Below are positions 34,270-44,014 of a DNA stretch of 48,878 nt, piece by piece. The notes beneath the pieces were generated by a model. The model had not been told where the DNA came from. It saw nothing but the letters and a program-made list of their open reading frames with translations, and searched no databases. Numbering within the stretch: the stretch's first letter is position 1; every line of letters starts with the position of its first letter. The DNA comes from Verrucomicrobiota bacterium (GTDB lineage: Bacteria > Verrucomicrobiota > Verrucomicrobiia > Opitutales > Opitutaceae). A program made the position numbers and the translations under genes. The stretch lies in the NCBI GenBank assembly GCA_025361935.1, contig JANYJB010000009.1, positions 1 to 48,878 of the forward strand. Direction: 5' to 3'.

Positions 34270-35085
34270 TCACAGCTTGCGCGCATCGCAGGCCAGATGA
34301 GGAAAACGCGCCGACAACAGTCGGCGCGTTTCTTTTAACCCCTGCCGCAGCCGCACGCCGTCCGTCGCGACAAACTTCAGGCTCCAGCCGCCTTTGCGCA
34401 GACGGCTCGCGCCGATCCAAAGACCGTCGCCCTGCAAGGCGTGCACCGCCTCGCGCCAGCCGTCACCCGGCTCCTCCGCAATGAGCACCGCGTTGCCAAA
34501 GCAAGCTCCCGGCCCGGAACCCATCAGAGCGGCCATCGCTTTCAACTCCTCGCCCGACGGATGGAATCGCTCGCGCAAAATCAGTTCGCCGCCCAGCCGC
34601 ACATCCACTTCCAGGCACAGCGAATCCCACAGCCACGCCTCATCGTGCGCCACCCGACCCGGCATGAGCATATCGGCGAAAAATAGTCCGCCGCCCGGCT
34701 CCATCTCGATGCGCGTGACCTGCCGGTAGCGGCAGCCCCGATGCGGCACCAGCGGCTCCGGCATCACCTCCATCCAGCCGCCTCTCTCCACCGAAAACCG
34801 CTGGAGGCACTCCGCCGAACCTTCCCGCATCTTGAACACCCGGCTCGCGCTTGGCGTGGTGACGAGCAGCGCCGCCCCCGCGCCCACCGCGATGTCCGAT
34901 TCCAATTTATCCCCCGACAAAATCCCCGCCGTAGGATTCACCACCTGCACAAGTAACGTCCCCGTGTCCGCGTCCCAGTAAGGTTTGCTCACATGAAACG
35001 GCGCGCGAAACGCCTGCGCCGCCAGCACCGTGCGGCCATCGCGCGCCTCGGCGCGCAGAGAAAGTTGTCCGTAAAAATCGGCCAT
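34270..35085 (-). CDS. ureD: Urease accessory protein UreD/UreH
   Basis: A 271-residue scaffold protein that binds apo-urease with UreF and UreG during nickel insertion. Family features are LRAEARDGRTVLAAQAFRAPFHVSKPYWD, VQVVNPTAGILSGDKLESDIAVGAGAALLVTTPSASRVFKM, PEPLVPHRGCRYRQVTRIEM and GLFFADMLMPGRVAHDE. The start at 35085 overlaps the ureG stop by one base (TGATG), so translation is coupled. ureD is last in the cluster, unlike clusters where it comes first. A perfect hairpin followed by a T-rich run lies within its last codons, on the strand that would end the convergent hupE transcript. Confidence 0.92.
   Translation of the reverse strand: MADFYGQLSLRAEARDGRTVLAAQAFRAPFHVSKPYWDADTGTLLVQVVNPTAGILSGDKLESDIAVGAGAALLVTTPSASRVFKMREGSAECLQRFSVERGGWMEVMPEPLVPHRGCRYRQVTRIEMEPGGGLFFADMLMPGRVAHDEAWLWDSLCLEVDVRLGGELILRERFHPSGEELKAMAALMGSGPGACFGNAVLIAEEPGDGWREAVHALQGDGLWIGASRLRKGGWSLKFVATDGVRLRQGLKETRRLLSARFPHLACDARKL
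34307..34336 (+). terminator. Intrinsic terminator of the hupE transcript inside ureD
   Basis: CGCGCCGAC (34307) and GTCGGCGCG (34320) form a perfect 9-bp stem with loop AACA, followed by TTTCTTTT and preceded by AAAA. It lies 73 bases after the hupE-type stop and falls within the final codons of convergent ureD. On the minus strand the same hairpin is followed by only TTTTCC. Confidence 0.6.
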
Positions 35086-35705
35086 CAGCCCTTCGCCTTT
35101 CGCGCAAACAGCACCTCGCGTTCGATCCACGCGATGACCGCATCGAGGTTATGCTCGCGCTTGAGGTCGCAAAACAAAAACGGCTTCGCCCCGCGCTGGA
35201 TTTTCGCATCGCGATCCATCACGCCGAGATCGGCGCCCACGAGCGGAGCGAGATCGATTTTGTTGATGATGAGCAGATCGCTGTGCCGGATCGCCGGCCC
35301 GCCCTTACGCGGGATCTTGTCCCCTTCGGCCACGTCAATCACGTAGATGAACACATCCACCAGCTCCGGTGAAAACGTCGCCGTGAGATTATCGCCGCCG
35401 CTCTCGACGAGCACGAGTTGCAAGTCCGCAAATTTCGCCTCCAACGCTCGGCACGCCTGCTCGTTCATCGTCGTGTCGTCACGGATGGCCGTATGCGGAC
35501 ACCCACCGGTCTCCACGCCCGCGATGCGCTCGGCGGACAACGCGCTGTGCTGAATGAGAAACTGCGCGTCCTCGGAGCAGTAAATGTCGTTGGTCACGAC
35601 GGCCATCGAGTAGCGCTCGCGCAGCTTCTGGCAAAGTTTGAGACAAAGCATGGTCTTGCCCGAACCAACCGGGCCGCCGATGCCGATGCGTGGGGGACGA
35701 GACAT
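35085..35705 (-). CDS. ureG: Urease accessory GTPase UreG
   Basis: A 206-residue SIMIBI-class GTPase that drives nickel delivery to urease. P-loop GPVGSGKT at 11-18, [14 protein letters not shown], the nickel-binding [13 protein letters not shown] with the Cys-Pro-His motif, [21 protein letters not shown] and the base-recognition INKIDLAP. The start at 35705 gives the normal N-terminus [11 protein letters not shown]. It is separated from ureF by 170 bases that contain an inverted-repeat element, an unusual break in a urease accessory operon, and its stop overlaps the ureD start. Confidence 0.96.
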   Translation of the reverse strand: MSRPPRIGIGGPVGSGKTMLCLKLCQKLRERYSMAVVTNDIYCSEDAQFLIQHSALSAERIAGVETGGCPHTAIRDDTTMNEQACRALEAKFADLQLVLVESGGDNLTATFSPELVDVFIYVIDVAEGDKIPRKGGPAIRHSDLLIINKIDLAPLVGADLGVMDRDAKIQRGAKPFLFCDLKREHNLDAVIAWIEREVLFARKAKG

Positions 35706-35731
35706 AATTGAATTAAAGATTTTGAGTTGGG

Positions 35732-35850
35732 ACACAGAGAGCACAGAGTTCCAATCCGGAGTTTACAGAGCAAATCATAGAAACCACGGAAAAACATTCG
35801 TAGTCGGACGGCCCTCCCAAAACTCTATCCGAACTCTGTGCCCTCTGTGT
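35732..35850. repeat. Long inverted repeat of the CTCTGTG type inside the urease operon
   Basis: Two 20-base arms at 35732-35751 and 35831-35850 are reverse complements in 19 of 20 positions, about 79 bases apart. Each arm itself contains the direct repeat CACAGAG/ACAGAG, or CTCTGTG on the other side. They fill most of the ureF-ureG gap. The CACAGAG motif resembles dispersed intergenic repeats I have seen in many environmental bacterial genomes. There is no transposase gene and no target duplication that I can point to. Confidence 0.6.
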
Positions 35851-35875
35851 AACTGGATTGAAGTTCTTCATCGTC

Positions 35876-36589
35876 TCACGAAATAAACAACCTTCCATCC
35901 GCCGTCTCATGCCGCGCCGCCGCGATGTCGAGCCAAGGGTTGAACCAGCCGATCTCGTCGAACGACACCTGCTCCGCCGCCGCGATGATCGCCAGCGCTT
36001 GCGCCAGAGCCTCGGTGAGCAACGCCTGACAACCGTTCTGCCCGATACGCAAAATCTTCATCGCCGCCGCCAGTTGCCCGCCAATGGCCGCATAATAAAC
36101 GCCCGCCATCACCGCCGCCAACGGCGCACCCAGCATGCGGCCTTCCAGCGCCGCCGATACCGACGCCGAAAACGGCCAGCCACCCGCCGCCGCCTGTTCC
36201 AAATACGCGACCGCCAGCGGATGGCCGTGCAGGCTCGCCGCCAGTTCGGCGCGCTGACGCCCGATGTTGTGCGACGCCTGCCGCGCCTCGCTCGCGGTCT
36301 TCACCGCCGACGACAGCACGCACAGTTCTTCCATCCGCACCCAATCCGGTTCTCCCAAGGCCCTGTAAGCATGCGCTGCCAAAGGCAACTCGACATGCCT
36401 TAACGCCGGCAACGCCGATAAAAACAAAAACTCCCGCAAGGTCGCCCGGTCGTGCACCGCCCCCGCTTGCACGAGCCCCTCCAACCCGAACGAATGCGCA
36501 TAGCTCCCCGTCGGATAAAACGAGTCGCCCGCCTGAAGCAGGCTTACGATCCAGCCGGCGTCAGTGTTTGTGGCTGGGCCCGAGTTCAT
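35876..36589 (-). CDS. ureF: Urease accessory protein UreF
   Basis: A 237-residue, all-helical protein that acts with UreD and UreG in urease activation. Recognisable blocks are WIVSLLQAGDSFYPTGSYAHSFGLEGLVQAG (13-43), LRHVELPLAAHAYRALGE, ASEARQASHNIGRQ, HPLAVAYLEQAA and the C-terminal ILRIGQNGCQALLTEALAQAL. The start at 36589 lies inside the end of ureE, an overlap of 29 bases; the frame is open farther upstream but only as antiphase of ureE. The C-terminus ends HETADGRLFIS. Confidence 0.92.
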   Translation of the reverse strand: MNSGPATNTDAGWIVSLLQAGDSFYPTGSYAHSFGLEGLVQAGAVHDRATLREFLFLSALPALRHVELPLAAHAYRALGEPDWVRMEELCVLSSAVKTASEARQASHNIGRQRAELAASLHGHPLAVAYLEQAAAGGWPFSASVSAALEGRMLGAPLAAVMAGVYYAAIGGQLAAAMKILRIGQNGCQALLTEALAQALAIIAAAEQVSFDEIGWFNPWLDIAAARHETADGRLFIS

Positions 36590-37028
36590 GAGGAGTTGCG
36601 GCAACTGCGCCCCGGGCAAAACGCCCCGCGCGAAACACCGCCATCGTTGGTTTGCAGGAAATCTGGATGCGCTCGAAAAGTTGCCGCGCCGCCGGTTCGT
36701 CCGGCGTGAGAAGGCGCGTCGGCTCGGACGAAAACTCAAGATGCAGGTTGCCCACCGCCCAACCGATACCGGCGGCCGCGCTCGGCGGGAGATCGAGCGC
36801 AATCTCCAGCACCGCCTCGGGTTCCTGCACGATCACGTAGCGCGCCGTGGGGGTCTGGCAAAAAGCGGCTCCGTGTCGCAGCGGCGTATCCAACTCGAAA
36901 CCAAACTCCACCCCGTCCTCCGCCATGCCGCGCCATAATCTTTTAGCCAGCGTGCGCCGCTCCACACGCAATCCGATCTCCGGCAAAGCGGAATCAGGTT
37001 TGGTTATGGAGGCGGTGATCAAAATCAT
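36561..37028 (-). CDS. ureE: Urease accessory nickel chaperone UreE
   Basis: A 155-residue metallochaperone that brings nickel to the UreG complex. The N-terminal part (about 1-75) is the peptide-binding domain with LRVERRTLAKRLWRGMAEDGVEFGFEL and LRHGAAFCQTPTARYVIVQEPEAVLEIAL; the C-terminal metal-binding domain shows AVGNLHLEF, where the conserved His lies. The tail ends HELGPSHKH, so there is a short His-containing end but no long His-rich extension. It lies 55 bases after ureC and overlaps ureF. An in-frame ATG pair about seven codons upstream is an alternative start. Confidence 0.88.
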   Translation of the reverse strand: MILITASITKPDSALPEIGLRVERRTLAKRLWRGMAEDGVEFGFELDTPLRHGAAFCQTPTARYVIVQEPEAVLEIALDLPPSAAAGIGWAVGNLHLEFSSEPTRLLTPDEPAARQLFERIQISCKPTMAVFRAGRFARGAVAATPHELGPSHKH

Positions 37029-37083
37029 AGCAAAGCGTTCACCCATCATCGCGAGGCAAAGCCGCGTGGGCAACAAGCCGATT

Positions 37084-38850
<1,767 letters not shown>

Positions 38851-38863
38851 GGAAGCGGATGCG

Positions 38864-39175
38864 TCAGAGTTTGCCGTTGATCTTGGCGTTGAGGCCCCAG
38901 ACCTCGCGAAGGCCCGTGAGGGCGACGAGCTCAACCTGCTTGGTGTCGCCGGCCTCGAAGCGCACCGCCGTGCCGGCGGGGATGTTCAGGCGAAAACCGC
39001 GGGCAATCTTGCGGTCGAAGCGCAGCGCGGAGTTGGTTTCGTAGAAATGAAAATGAGAACCGACCTGGATGGGACGATCGCCGGTGTTGGCGACCTGAAT
39101 AATCTTGATCTCCAGTCCGAGGTTAGCGTCGAGCGCGGGCGCGTCAGGAGAAGGGATGATTTCGCCGGGGATCAT
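38864..39175 (-). CDS. ureB: Urease subunit beta
   Basis: A 103-residue structural subunit. [10 protein letters not shown] is the usual start, followed by [28 protein letters not shown] and [28 protein letters not shown], both diagnostic. Length is standard for separate UreB of bacteria with three-subunit urease. The ATG at 39175 follows the ureA stop by two bases, and ureC begins 13 bases after its own stop, so the three structural genes are tightly linked. Confidence 0.96.
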   Translation of the reverse strand: MIPGEIIPSPDAPALDANLGLEIKIIQVANTGDRPIQVGSHFHFYETNSALRFDRKIARGFRLNIPAGTAVRFEAGDTKQVELVALTGLREVWGLNAKINGKL

Positions 39176-39177
39176 GG

Positions 39178-39480
39178 TCAGCGGATGGGATTGTGGACGG
39201 TGACGAGCTTGGTGCCGTCGGGAAACGTCGCCTCGACCTGCACGTCGTGGATCATCTCAGGCACGCCCTCCATGACCTGGTCGCGCGCGAGGAGCGTGGT
39301 GCCGTAGCTCATGAGATCGGCAACCGTGCGGCCGTCGCGGGCGCCTTCCATGATCTCGTAGGAAATGATCGCGATGGACTCGGGGTAGTTAAGCTTGAGT
39401 CCCCTCGCCTGCCGACGACGGGCAAGATCGGCGGCGGTGACGATGAGGAGTTTTTCGCGTTCGCGCGGGGTCAGGTGCAT
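39178..39480 (-). CDS. ureA: Urease subunit gamma
   Basis: The 100-residue small structural subunit, normal length. It begins [23 protein letters not shown] and contains [46 protein letters not shown] and [20 protein letters not shown], as in all UreA proteins. It is separated from urtE by 67 bases that hold a triple 10-base direct repeat. No sigma-54 or obvious sigma-70 promoter is seen in that gap, so ureA probably depends on transcription from the urt genes. Confidence 0.97.
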   Translation of the reverse strand: MHLTPREREKLLIVTAADLARRRQARGLKLNYPESIAIISYEIMEGARDGRTVADLMSYGTTLLARDQVMEGVPEMIHDVQVEATFPDGTKLVTVHNPIR

Positions 39481-39503
39481 GAGGGGAAGACGAAAGAGTT
39501 AAC

Positions 39504-39531
39504 CACTAATGTGCACTGATGAACACTAATG
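39504..39531. repeat. Three direct repeats with 10-base period between urtE and ureA
   Basis: CACTAATG, CACTGATG and CACTAATG begin at 39504, 39514 and 39524, exactly one helical turn apart. The stretch resembles the ATTAGTG-type dispersed repeat that I recall from intergenic regions of various environmental bacteria. A protein-binding site with helical phasing is the other possibility. Confidence 0.5.
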
Positions 39532-39547
39532 TTCGGAAAAATAAAAC

Positions 39548-40261
39548 TCAGACTTGCAGGTGGGTTTTCACGACGTCGTCGGTGAGCGACGCAATGTCGC
39601 CGGAAATCGTAACCGCGCCGCGATCCATCGCGTAAAAACGGTCGGAAATCTCACGGCAAAAATCGACGTATTGCTCGACGAGCAAAATAGCGAGTGAGCC
39701 GTCGGACTTGAGCGCCTTGAGCGCGTCGCCGATCTGGTCGATGATCGACGGCTGGATGCCCTCGGTGGGTTCGTCGAGGATGAGAAGTTTCGGCTTGGTG
39801 AGAAGCGCACGGCCGATGGCGAGCTGCTGTTGCTGTCCGCCGGAGAGCACGCCGCCTTTGCGCGAGAGCATTTCCTTGAGCACGGGAAAAAGCGTGAAGA
39901 CTTTGTCGAGACCTTCGCGGGCCTCGGCGCCCTTGCGTCCGTGGACGACGAGACCAACGTGGAGGTTTTCCTCGATGGTCAGGTGCGGGAAAATGTCACG
40001 ACCCTGCGGCACATAGCCTATGCCGGCACGGGCGCGGGCGTCAGGAGGGAGTTTGTCGATACGCTGGCCATCGAGCGTGATCGACCCGGCGCGGATGGCG
40101 CGCAGGCCGGTGATGGAGCGCAGCGTGGTGGTCTTGCCAACGCCATTGCGGCCCATGAGAGCGACGAGTTCGCCAGATTTCACTTCGAGGTTTACACCGC
40201 GCAGGATGCGGGAACCACCGATGTCGGCTTCGACGGATGCGAGTTGGAGAAGGGCGTTCAT
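39548..40261 (-). CDS. urtE: Urea ABC transporter ATP-binding protein UrtE
   Basis: A 237-residue LivF-type ATPase of the urea importer. Walker A GRNGVGKTT (38-46), GYVPQGRDIFPHLTIEENL, signature LSGGQQQQLAIGRALL, Walker B LLILDEPTEGIQPSII and the LLVEQYVDFCREISDRFYAMDRG C-terminal block, which is the UrtE form of the family. The start overlaps the urtD stop (ATGA). It pairs with UrtD to power UrtB/UrtC. Confidence 0.95.
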   Translation of the reverse strand: MNALLQLASVEADIGGSRILRGVNLEVKSGELVALMGRNGVGKTTTLRSITGLRAIRAGSITLDGQRIDKLPPDARARAGIGYVPQGRDIFPHLTIEENLHVGLVVHGRKGAEAREGLDKVFTLFPVLKEMLSRKGGVLSGGQQQQLAIGRALLTKPKLLILDEPTEGIQPSIIDQIGDALKALKSDGSLAILLVEQYVDFCREISDRFYAMDRGAVTISGDIASLTDDVVKTHLQV

Positions 40262-41022
40262 TTGTTGGACTTTCCACGACCGAGATAAACCTCGCGAACC
40301 TTGGGGTTGGACTGGACCGCGTCGAATTTGCCTTCGCAGAGGACGCTACCTTGGTGAAGGACGGTAACCTGGCCGTCGCGGGCGATCTGTTTGACGAAAG
40401 TCATATCGTGCTCGATGACAATGATGCTGTGCTTGCCCGCGAGCGAGATGAGGAGCTCGCCGGTGCGGTGGGTCTCCTCGTCGGTCATGCCGGCGGCGGG
40501 CTCGTCCACGAGTAGGATTTTCGGATCTTGAGCGAGCAACATGCCGATCTCCAACCACTGTTTCTCACCGTGAGCGAGCTGACCGGCCTTCCAGTCGCGC
40601 TTGCCATCGAGACGGATGAGCTTGAGCAACTCGTCGATGCGGTCGCGATCTGTCGAGGAAAGACGTGTGAAGATGGATGCAAAAACGCCGCGCGAGCCTT
40701 TGAGAGAAAGGACTATGTTGTTGAAGACCGTGTGCTCGGTAAAAACGCTCGGCGTCTGAAACTTTCGCCCAACACCCAGGCGGTTGATCTCGTATTCGTT
40801 CATCGTTGTGAGATCGGTATCGAAACCAAACTCGATCTTACCCTTGTCGGGCTTGGCGCGACCGGTGATGAGGTCGAAGAACGTGGATTTCCCCGCGCCG
40901 TTAGGACCGATGACGGTGCGCAGTTCGCCTTCAAAGAGGTAGAAAGTGAGATCGGTGATCGCTTTGAATCCATCGTAGGTTTTCGAGACGTCCTCGACCG
41001 TGAGCATGTATTTGTTGTTCAT
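40258..41022 (-). CDS. urtD: Urea ABC transporter ATP-binding protein UrtD
   Basis: A 254-residue LivG-type ATPase. It begins MLTVEDVSKTYDGFKAITDLTFYLFEGELRTVIGPNGAGKSTFFDLITGRAKPD after five residues, with Walker A GPNGAGKST, then IGRKFQ-like GVGRKFQTPSVFTEHTVFNNI, signature region LAHGEKQWLEIGMLLAQDPKILLVDEPAAGMTDEET and EHDMTFVKQIA. The LAHGEKQWLEIGM form is typical of UrtD. It starts six bases after urtC and overlaps urtE. Confidence 0.95.
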   Translation of the reverse strand: MNNKYMLTVEDVSKTYDGFKAITDLTFYLFEGELRTVIGPNGAGKSTFFDLITGRAKPDKGKIEFGFDTDLTTMNEYEINRLGVGRKFQTPSVFTEHTVFNNIVLSLKGSRGVFASIFTRLSSTDRDRIDELLKLIRLDGKRDWKAGQLAHGEKQWLEIGMLLAQDPKILLVDEPAAGMTDEETHRTGELLISLAGKHSIIVIEHDMTFVKQIARDGQVTVLHQGSVLCEGKFDAVQSNPKVREVYLGRGKSNK

Positions 41023-41028
41023 GGCGGA

Positions 41029-42120
41029 TCAGGCGGAAGGTTGGCGGGTGACGCGCTGCCAAAGGGATTTTAGCCGGGCCGGAATGCTTACAATGCCACC
41101 AGGTAGCAGCAGCACGACGACCACAAACAAGCCGCCCAAGATCACCAACCAATAATCGGGTGCCGCGCGCGAGGCCCAGCTCTTGAGAGAGTTGATACTG
41201 ATCGCGCCGATGATCGGGCCGACTAGCGTGCCGCGCCCGCCAACCGCGCACCAGACGACGGCTTCGAGAGATTTGTCGGGCGTCATCTCGGATGGATTGA
41301 TGATGCCTACCTGCGGGACATAAAGCGCGCCGCCAATGCTCGCGATCAGCGCGGCCACGACAAAAATAAAGAGCTTGAAATGAGCAGTGGCGTAGCCGCT
41401 GAAAAGCACGCGATTCTCGCCGTCGCGGATGGCGCGTTGCACGAGGCCGAACTTCGTATGGCTGAGCAGGCGCAGGGATGCGTAAACCAGCAGCAGCACG
41501 ATTGCCGTGACGATAAACAGCCCTCGCTGGGTGGACGCTTCCCGCAAATCATGCCCCAAGATAAATTTGAAATCGGTAAACCCGTTGTTGCCGCCCATCA
41601 GCATGTCGTTGCGGAAAAACATCAGCGACGCTCCGTAGGTCAGCGCCTGCGTAAGAATGGAAAAATAGACGCCCTTGATGCGGGAGCGAAAGGCGAGGAA
41701 TCCGAATACAAGCGCCAGCAGGCCCGGCAGCAGAAAAATCATCGAAGCCGCGAAGGGAAAACTGGCGAACGGCTTCCAGAACTTGGGCAATTCCGTCCAA
41801 CCGAGAAAGACGAGGAAGTCCGGAATGGGCTTATGATATTGGCCCAAGTCACCGATCATGCGCATGAGATACATGCCCATCATATAACCACCGAAACTGA
41901 AGAAAAGCGCCTGCCCGAGACTAAGCAGACCTGTGTAACCCCAGAGTAAATCCACCGAGATGGCCAGCAAGGCGTAGCAAAGATACTTGCCCCAAAGATT
42001 GATCGTAAAATTGCTGACCATGCCGTGGGCATTCAGCAGGGGAAAAATGACGATGAAGAACAAACCGATGGCGCTGGCGGCAATCAGTTCGACTTTGTGT
42101 CGGGTGGAAAGGGTGGACAT
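41029..42120 (-). CDS. urtC: Urea ABC transporter permease UrtC
   Basis: A 363-residue inner-membrane permease of the LivM type with about ten hydrophobic segments. Diagnostic parts are [32 protein letters not shown] near 57-88, [23 protein letters not shown], the urea-family [16 protein letters not shown], and the LivM block [31 protein letters not shown], followed by GSIGGALY-type sequence and [17 protein letters not shown]. urtB ends 59 bases upstream and urtD begins six bases downstream. Confidence 0.95.
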   Translation of the reverse strand: MSTLSTRHKVELIAASAIGLFFIVIFPLLNAHGMVSNFTINLWGKYLCYALLAISVDLLWGYTGLLSLGQALFFSFGGYMMGMYLMRMIGDLGQYHKPIPDFLVFLGWTELPKFWKPFASFPFAASMIFLLPGLLALVFGFLAFRSRIKGVYFSILTQALTYGASLMFFRNDMLMGGNNGFTDFKFILGHDLREASTQRGLFIVTAIVLLLVYASLRLLSHTKFGLVQRAIRDGENRVLFSGYATAHFKLFIFVVAALIASIGGALYVPQVGIINPSEMTPDKSLEAVVWCAVGGRGTLVGPIIGAISINSLKSWASRAAPDYWLVILGGLFVVVVLLLPGGIVSIPARLKSLWQRVTRQPSA

Positions 42121-42179
42121 TAGACGATGAAAATTGGAAGTGGGTTGGTTGAAGGATCGCCCGCAAGCAGGCTCTTACA

Positions 42180-43895
42180 TTAGTCATCAAGATTTCGGCT
42201 GCGCGTGACGAAGAGGCCGGACGGCTTCCATTGCAGGAACAGGATGATCGCCACAAGGACGAGAATCTTGCCGAGAACGGGATTCAGCAGAATTTGCTGG
42301 AGCGACTGATCCACCAGCCCGATGCCGAGCGCGCTGTAAATGGTGCCTGCCAGATTGCCGACACCGCCGACCACGACGGTCATGAAGCAATCAACGATGT
42401 AGTTTTGCCCGAGCGAAGGACCAACGTTGCCAATCTGGCTGATGAACGCGCCGGCGAGTCCCGCGAGACCGCTGCCAAGGCCAAAGGTAAGCATGTTCAC
42501 GCGTTCGGTGCGGACACCCATGCAAGAGGCCATGTTGCGATTTTGCATCACCGAGCGAATGAGCAGGCCAAGCGGAGTTTTGGTGAGGATAAGCCACACG
42601 CCGAAAACGATGAGACCAGCGAACCCGATCACGAAGATGCGATTCCAGCCGAAAGTGATGTCATCAATCGTCCAGTTGCCGCTCAGGTAAATCGGGCTGC
42701 TGACTTGGACGTTGTTGGAACCAAACATAAGCTTGAGCGCTTGTTGCAGGAGGAGCGAGACGCCCCAAGTGGCGAGGAGGCTTTCCAAGGGACGACGGTA
42801 GAGGAAGCGGATGATGCTCCGCTCCAGGGCGATTCCCACCAAAGCGGCGGCGAGAAAACTGAGCGGAAGCGCGACCAAAAAGTAGGTTTGATAAAACCAT
42901 CCGGTCGCATGAATCCCGGGAATCGGCAGGCTGAAACCAAAGAACGGGATAGTGATGCCTGTTCCGAAAATATTTTCGACCAGGTAGGTCGTATAAGCAC
43001 CCACGGCGATCATCTCGCCGTGCGCCATGTTGATCACACCCATGAGACCGAAGGTAATGGCCAGACCGATGGCCACGATCAGGAGGATGCTGCCGAGACT
43101 GAGGCCGCGGAAAAGGGTGCCAAAGACGTTGATCTTGGTCTTGTGAAGATCGATCGCCTTGAGTGCGTGCAGGCCGGCCTCGGCAAGCTCCGGCTTGCCG
43201 GCTTTTTCCTCCTCACGCATCGCCGTGCGGATTAGATCGTAACTGGAAAGGGAATGAAGGTCCTTGAGTTCGTTGAACGCGGAAAGTTTTTCCGCATCGG
43301 ACGCTTTGAGACGTGTCACCGCAAGCGCTTCCAACAGTGACTTGCGGGCGGCTGAATTTTTCTCAAGCGAAAGGCGCTTTTCCAGAGCTGGAATTTTTTC
43401 AACATCCTGGGAAAAACCGACCGCTTGGATCGCCTGGATGCGCTTGATGATGTCGGGCGTGGCCAAGTCGAGTAGATCGAGCACGTTTTTCATGGCATGC
43501 CGAAGCTCCGCATCATGTTCAACGGAGGTGAGGTCACCAGCCACGAGTCGCACGGGTTTGCCGACGGCATCCAGCAGGGGCTGACCATTATCAACACGAA
43601 GGGCGGCCTGAGCATCATTGGCATCTTTATCGCCCGTAAGAATGACCGGAAGCGGCGGTGCGTCGTCCGAAGCCTTGCAGACAAACAGCCCATCCTCTTT
43701 CCACGCCATCAGGAGAGGTTTGATGGCTTCATCGCTTTCGCCCACCAATGAACCGATCAATTCAAGCTTGTGGGCCTGATCCTTGGCCAAGATGGCCGCA
43801 GTGATGATGGCGCGGGGCGATTCAGTAGCAAACGCGCAACCGAAAGCCAGCAGCCCAAAAAGTGTTATGAAAATAAATCGAGTGAGTGAGCGCAC
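42180..43895 (-). CDS. urtB: Urea ABC transporter permease UrtB
   Basis: A 571-residue LivH-type permease beginning at a GTG. Residues about 1-24 are a signal-like segment, and about 25-265 form the periplasmic helical domain typical of UrtB (AAILAKDQAHKLELIGSLVGESDEAIKPLL). The permease domain follows from about 280: LSLGSILLIVAIGLAITFGLMGVINMAHGEMIAVGAYTTYLV, the RPLESLLATWGVSLLLQQALKLMFGSNNV block and SVMQNRNMASCMGVRTERVNMLTFGLGSGLAGLAGA. The frame is open upstream but the residues there cover the terminator after urtA, so the GTG with its hydrophobic start is preferred. Confidence 0.93.
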   Translation of the reverse strand: MRSLTRFIFITLFGLLAFGCAFATESPRAIITAAILAKDQAHKLELIGSLVGESDEAIKPLLMAWKEDGLFVCKASDDAPPLPVILTGDKDANDAQAALRVDNGQPLLDAVGKPVRLVAGDLTSVEHDAELRHAMKNVLDLLDLATPDIIKRIQAIQAVGFSQDVEKIPALEKRLSLEKNSAARKSLLEALAVTRLKASDAEKLSAFNELKDLHSLSSYDLIRTAMREEEKAGKPELAEAGLHALKAIDLHKTKINVFGTLFRGLSLGSILLIVAIGLAITFGLMGVINMAHGEMIAVGAYTTYLVENIFGTGITIPFFGFSLPIPGIHATGWFYQTYFLVALPLSFLAAALVGIALERSIIRFLYRRPLESLLATWGVSLLLQQALKLMFGSNNVQVSSPIYLSGNWTIDDITFGWNRIFVIGFAGLIVFGVWLILTKTPLGLLIRSVMQNRNMASCMGVRTERVNMLTFGLGSGLAGLAGAFISQIGNVGPSLGQNYIVDCFMTVVVGGVGNLAGTIYSALGIGLVDQSLQQILLNPVLGKILVLVAIILFLQWKPSGLFVTRSRNLDD

Positions 43896-43924
43896 AAAAG
43901 GACGACGTGGTGAAAGTGACGGGC

Positions 43925-43960
43925 AAAAAAAGGGCGGGCCCACAAAGAGGACCCGCCCTC
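43925..43960 (-). terminator. Intrinsic terminator between urtA and urtB
   Basis: Read on the minus strand, GGGCGGGTCC and GGCCCGCCC form a stem with one mismatch around an eight-base loop, followed by seven T. It lies 55 bases after the urtA stop and 30 bases before the urtB GTG. It should end most urtA transcripts and let a fraction continue, giving an excess of binding protein over permease. Confidence 0.8.
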
Positions 43961-44014
43961 CCGTATGAACGGGATAATTAGCAAAGTCTGTGCCTAATCG
44001 CACAGGCAGCGTGA

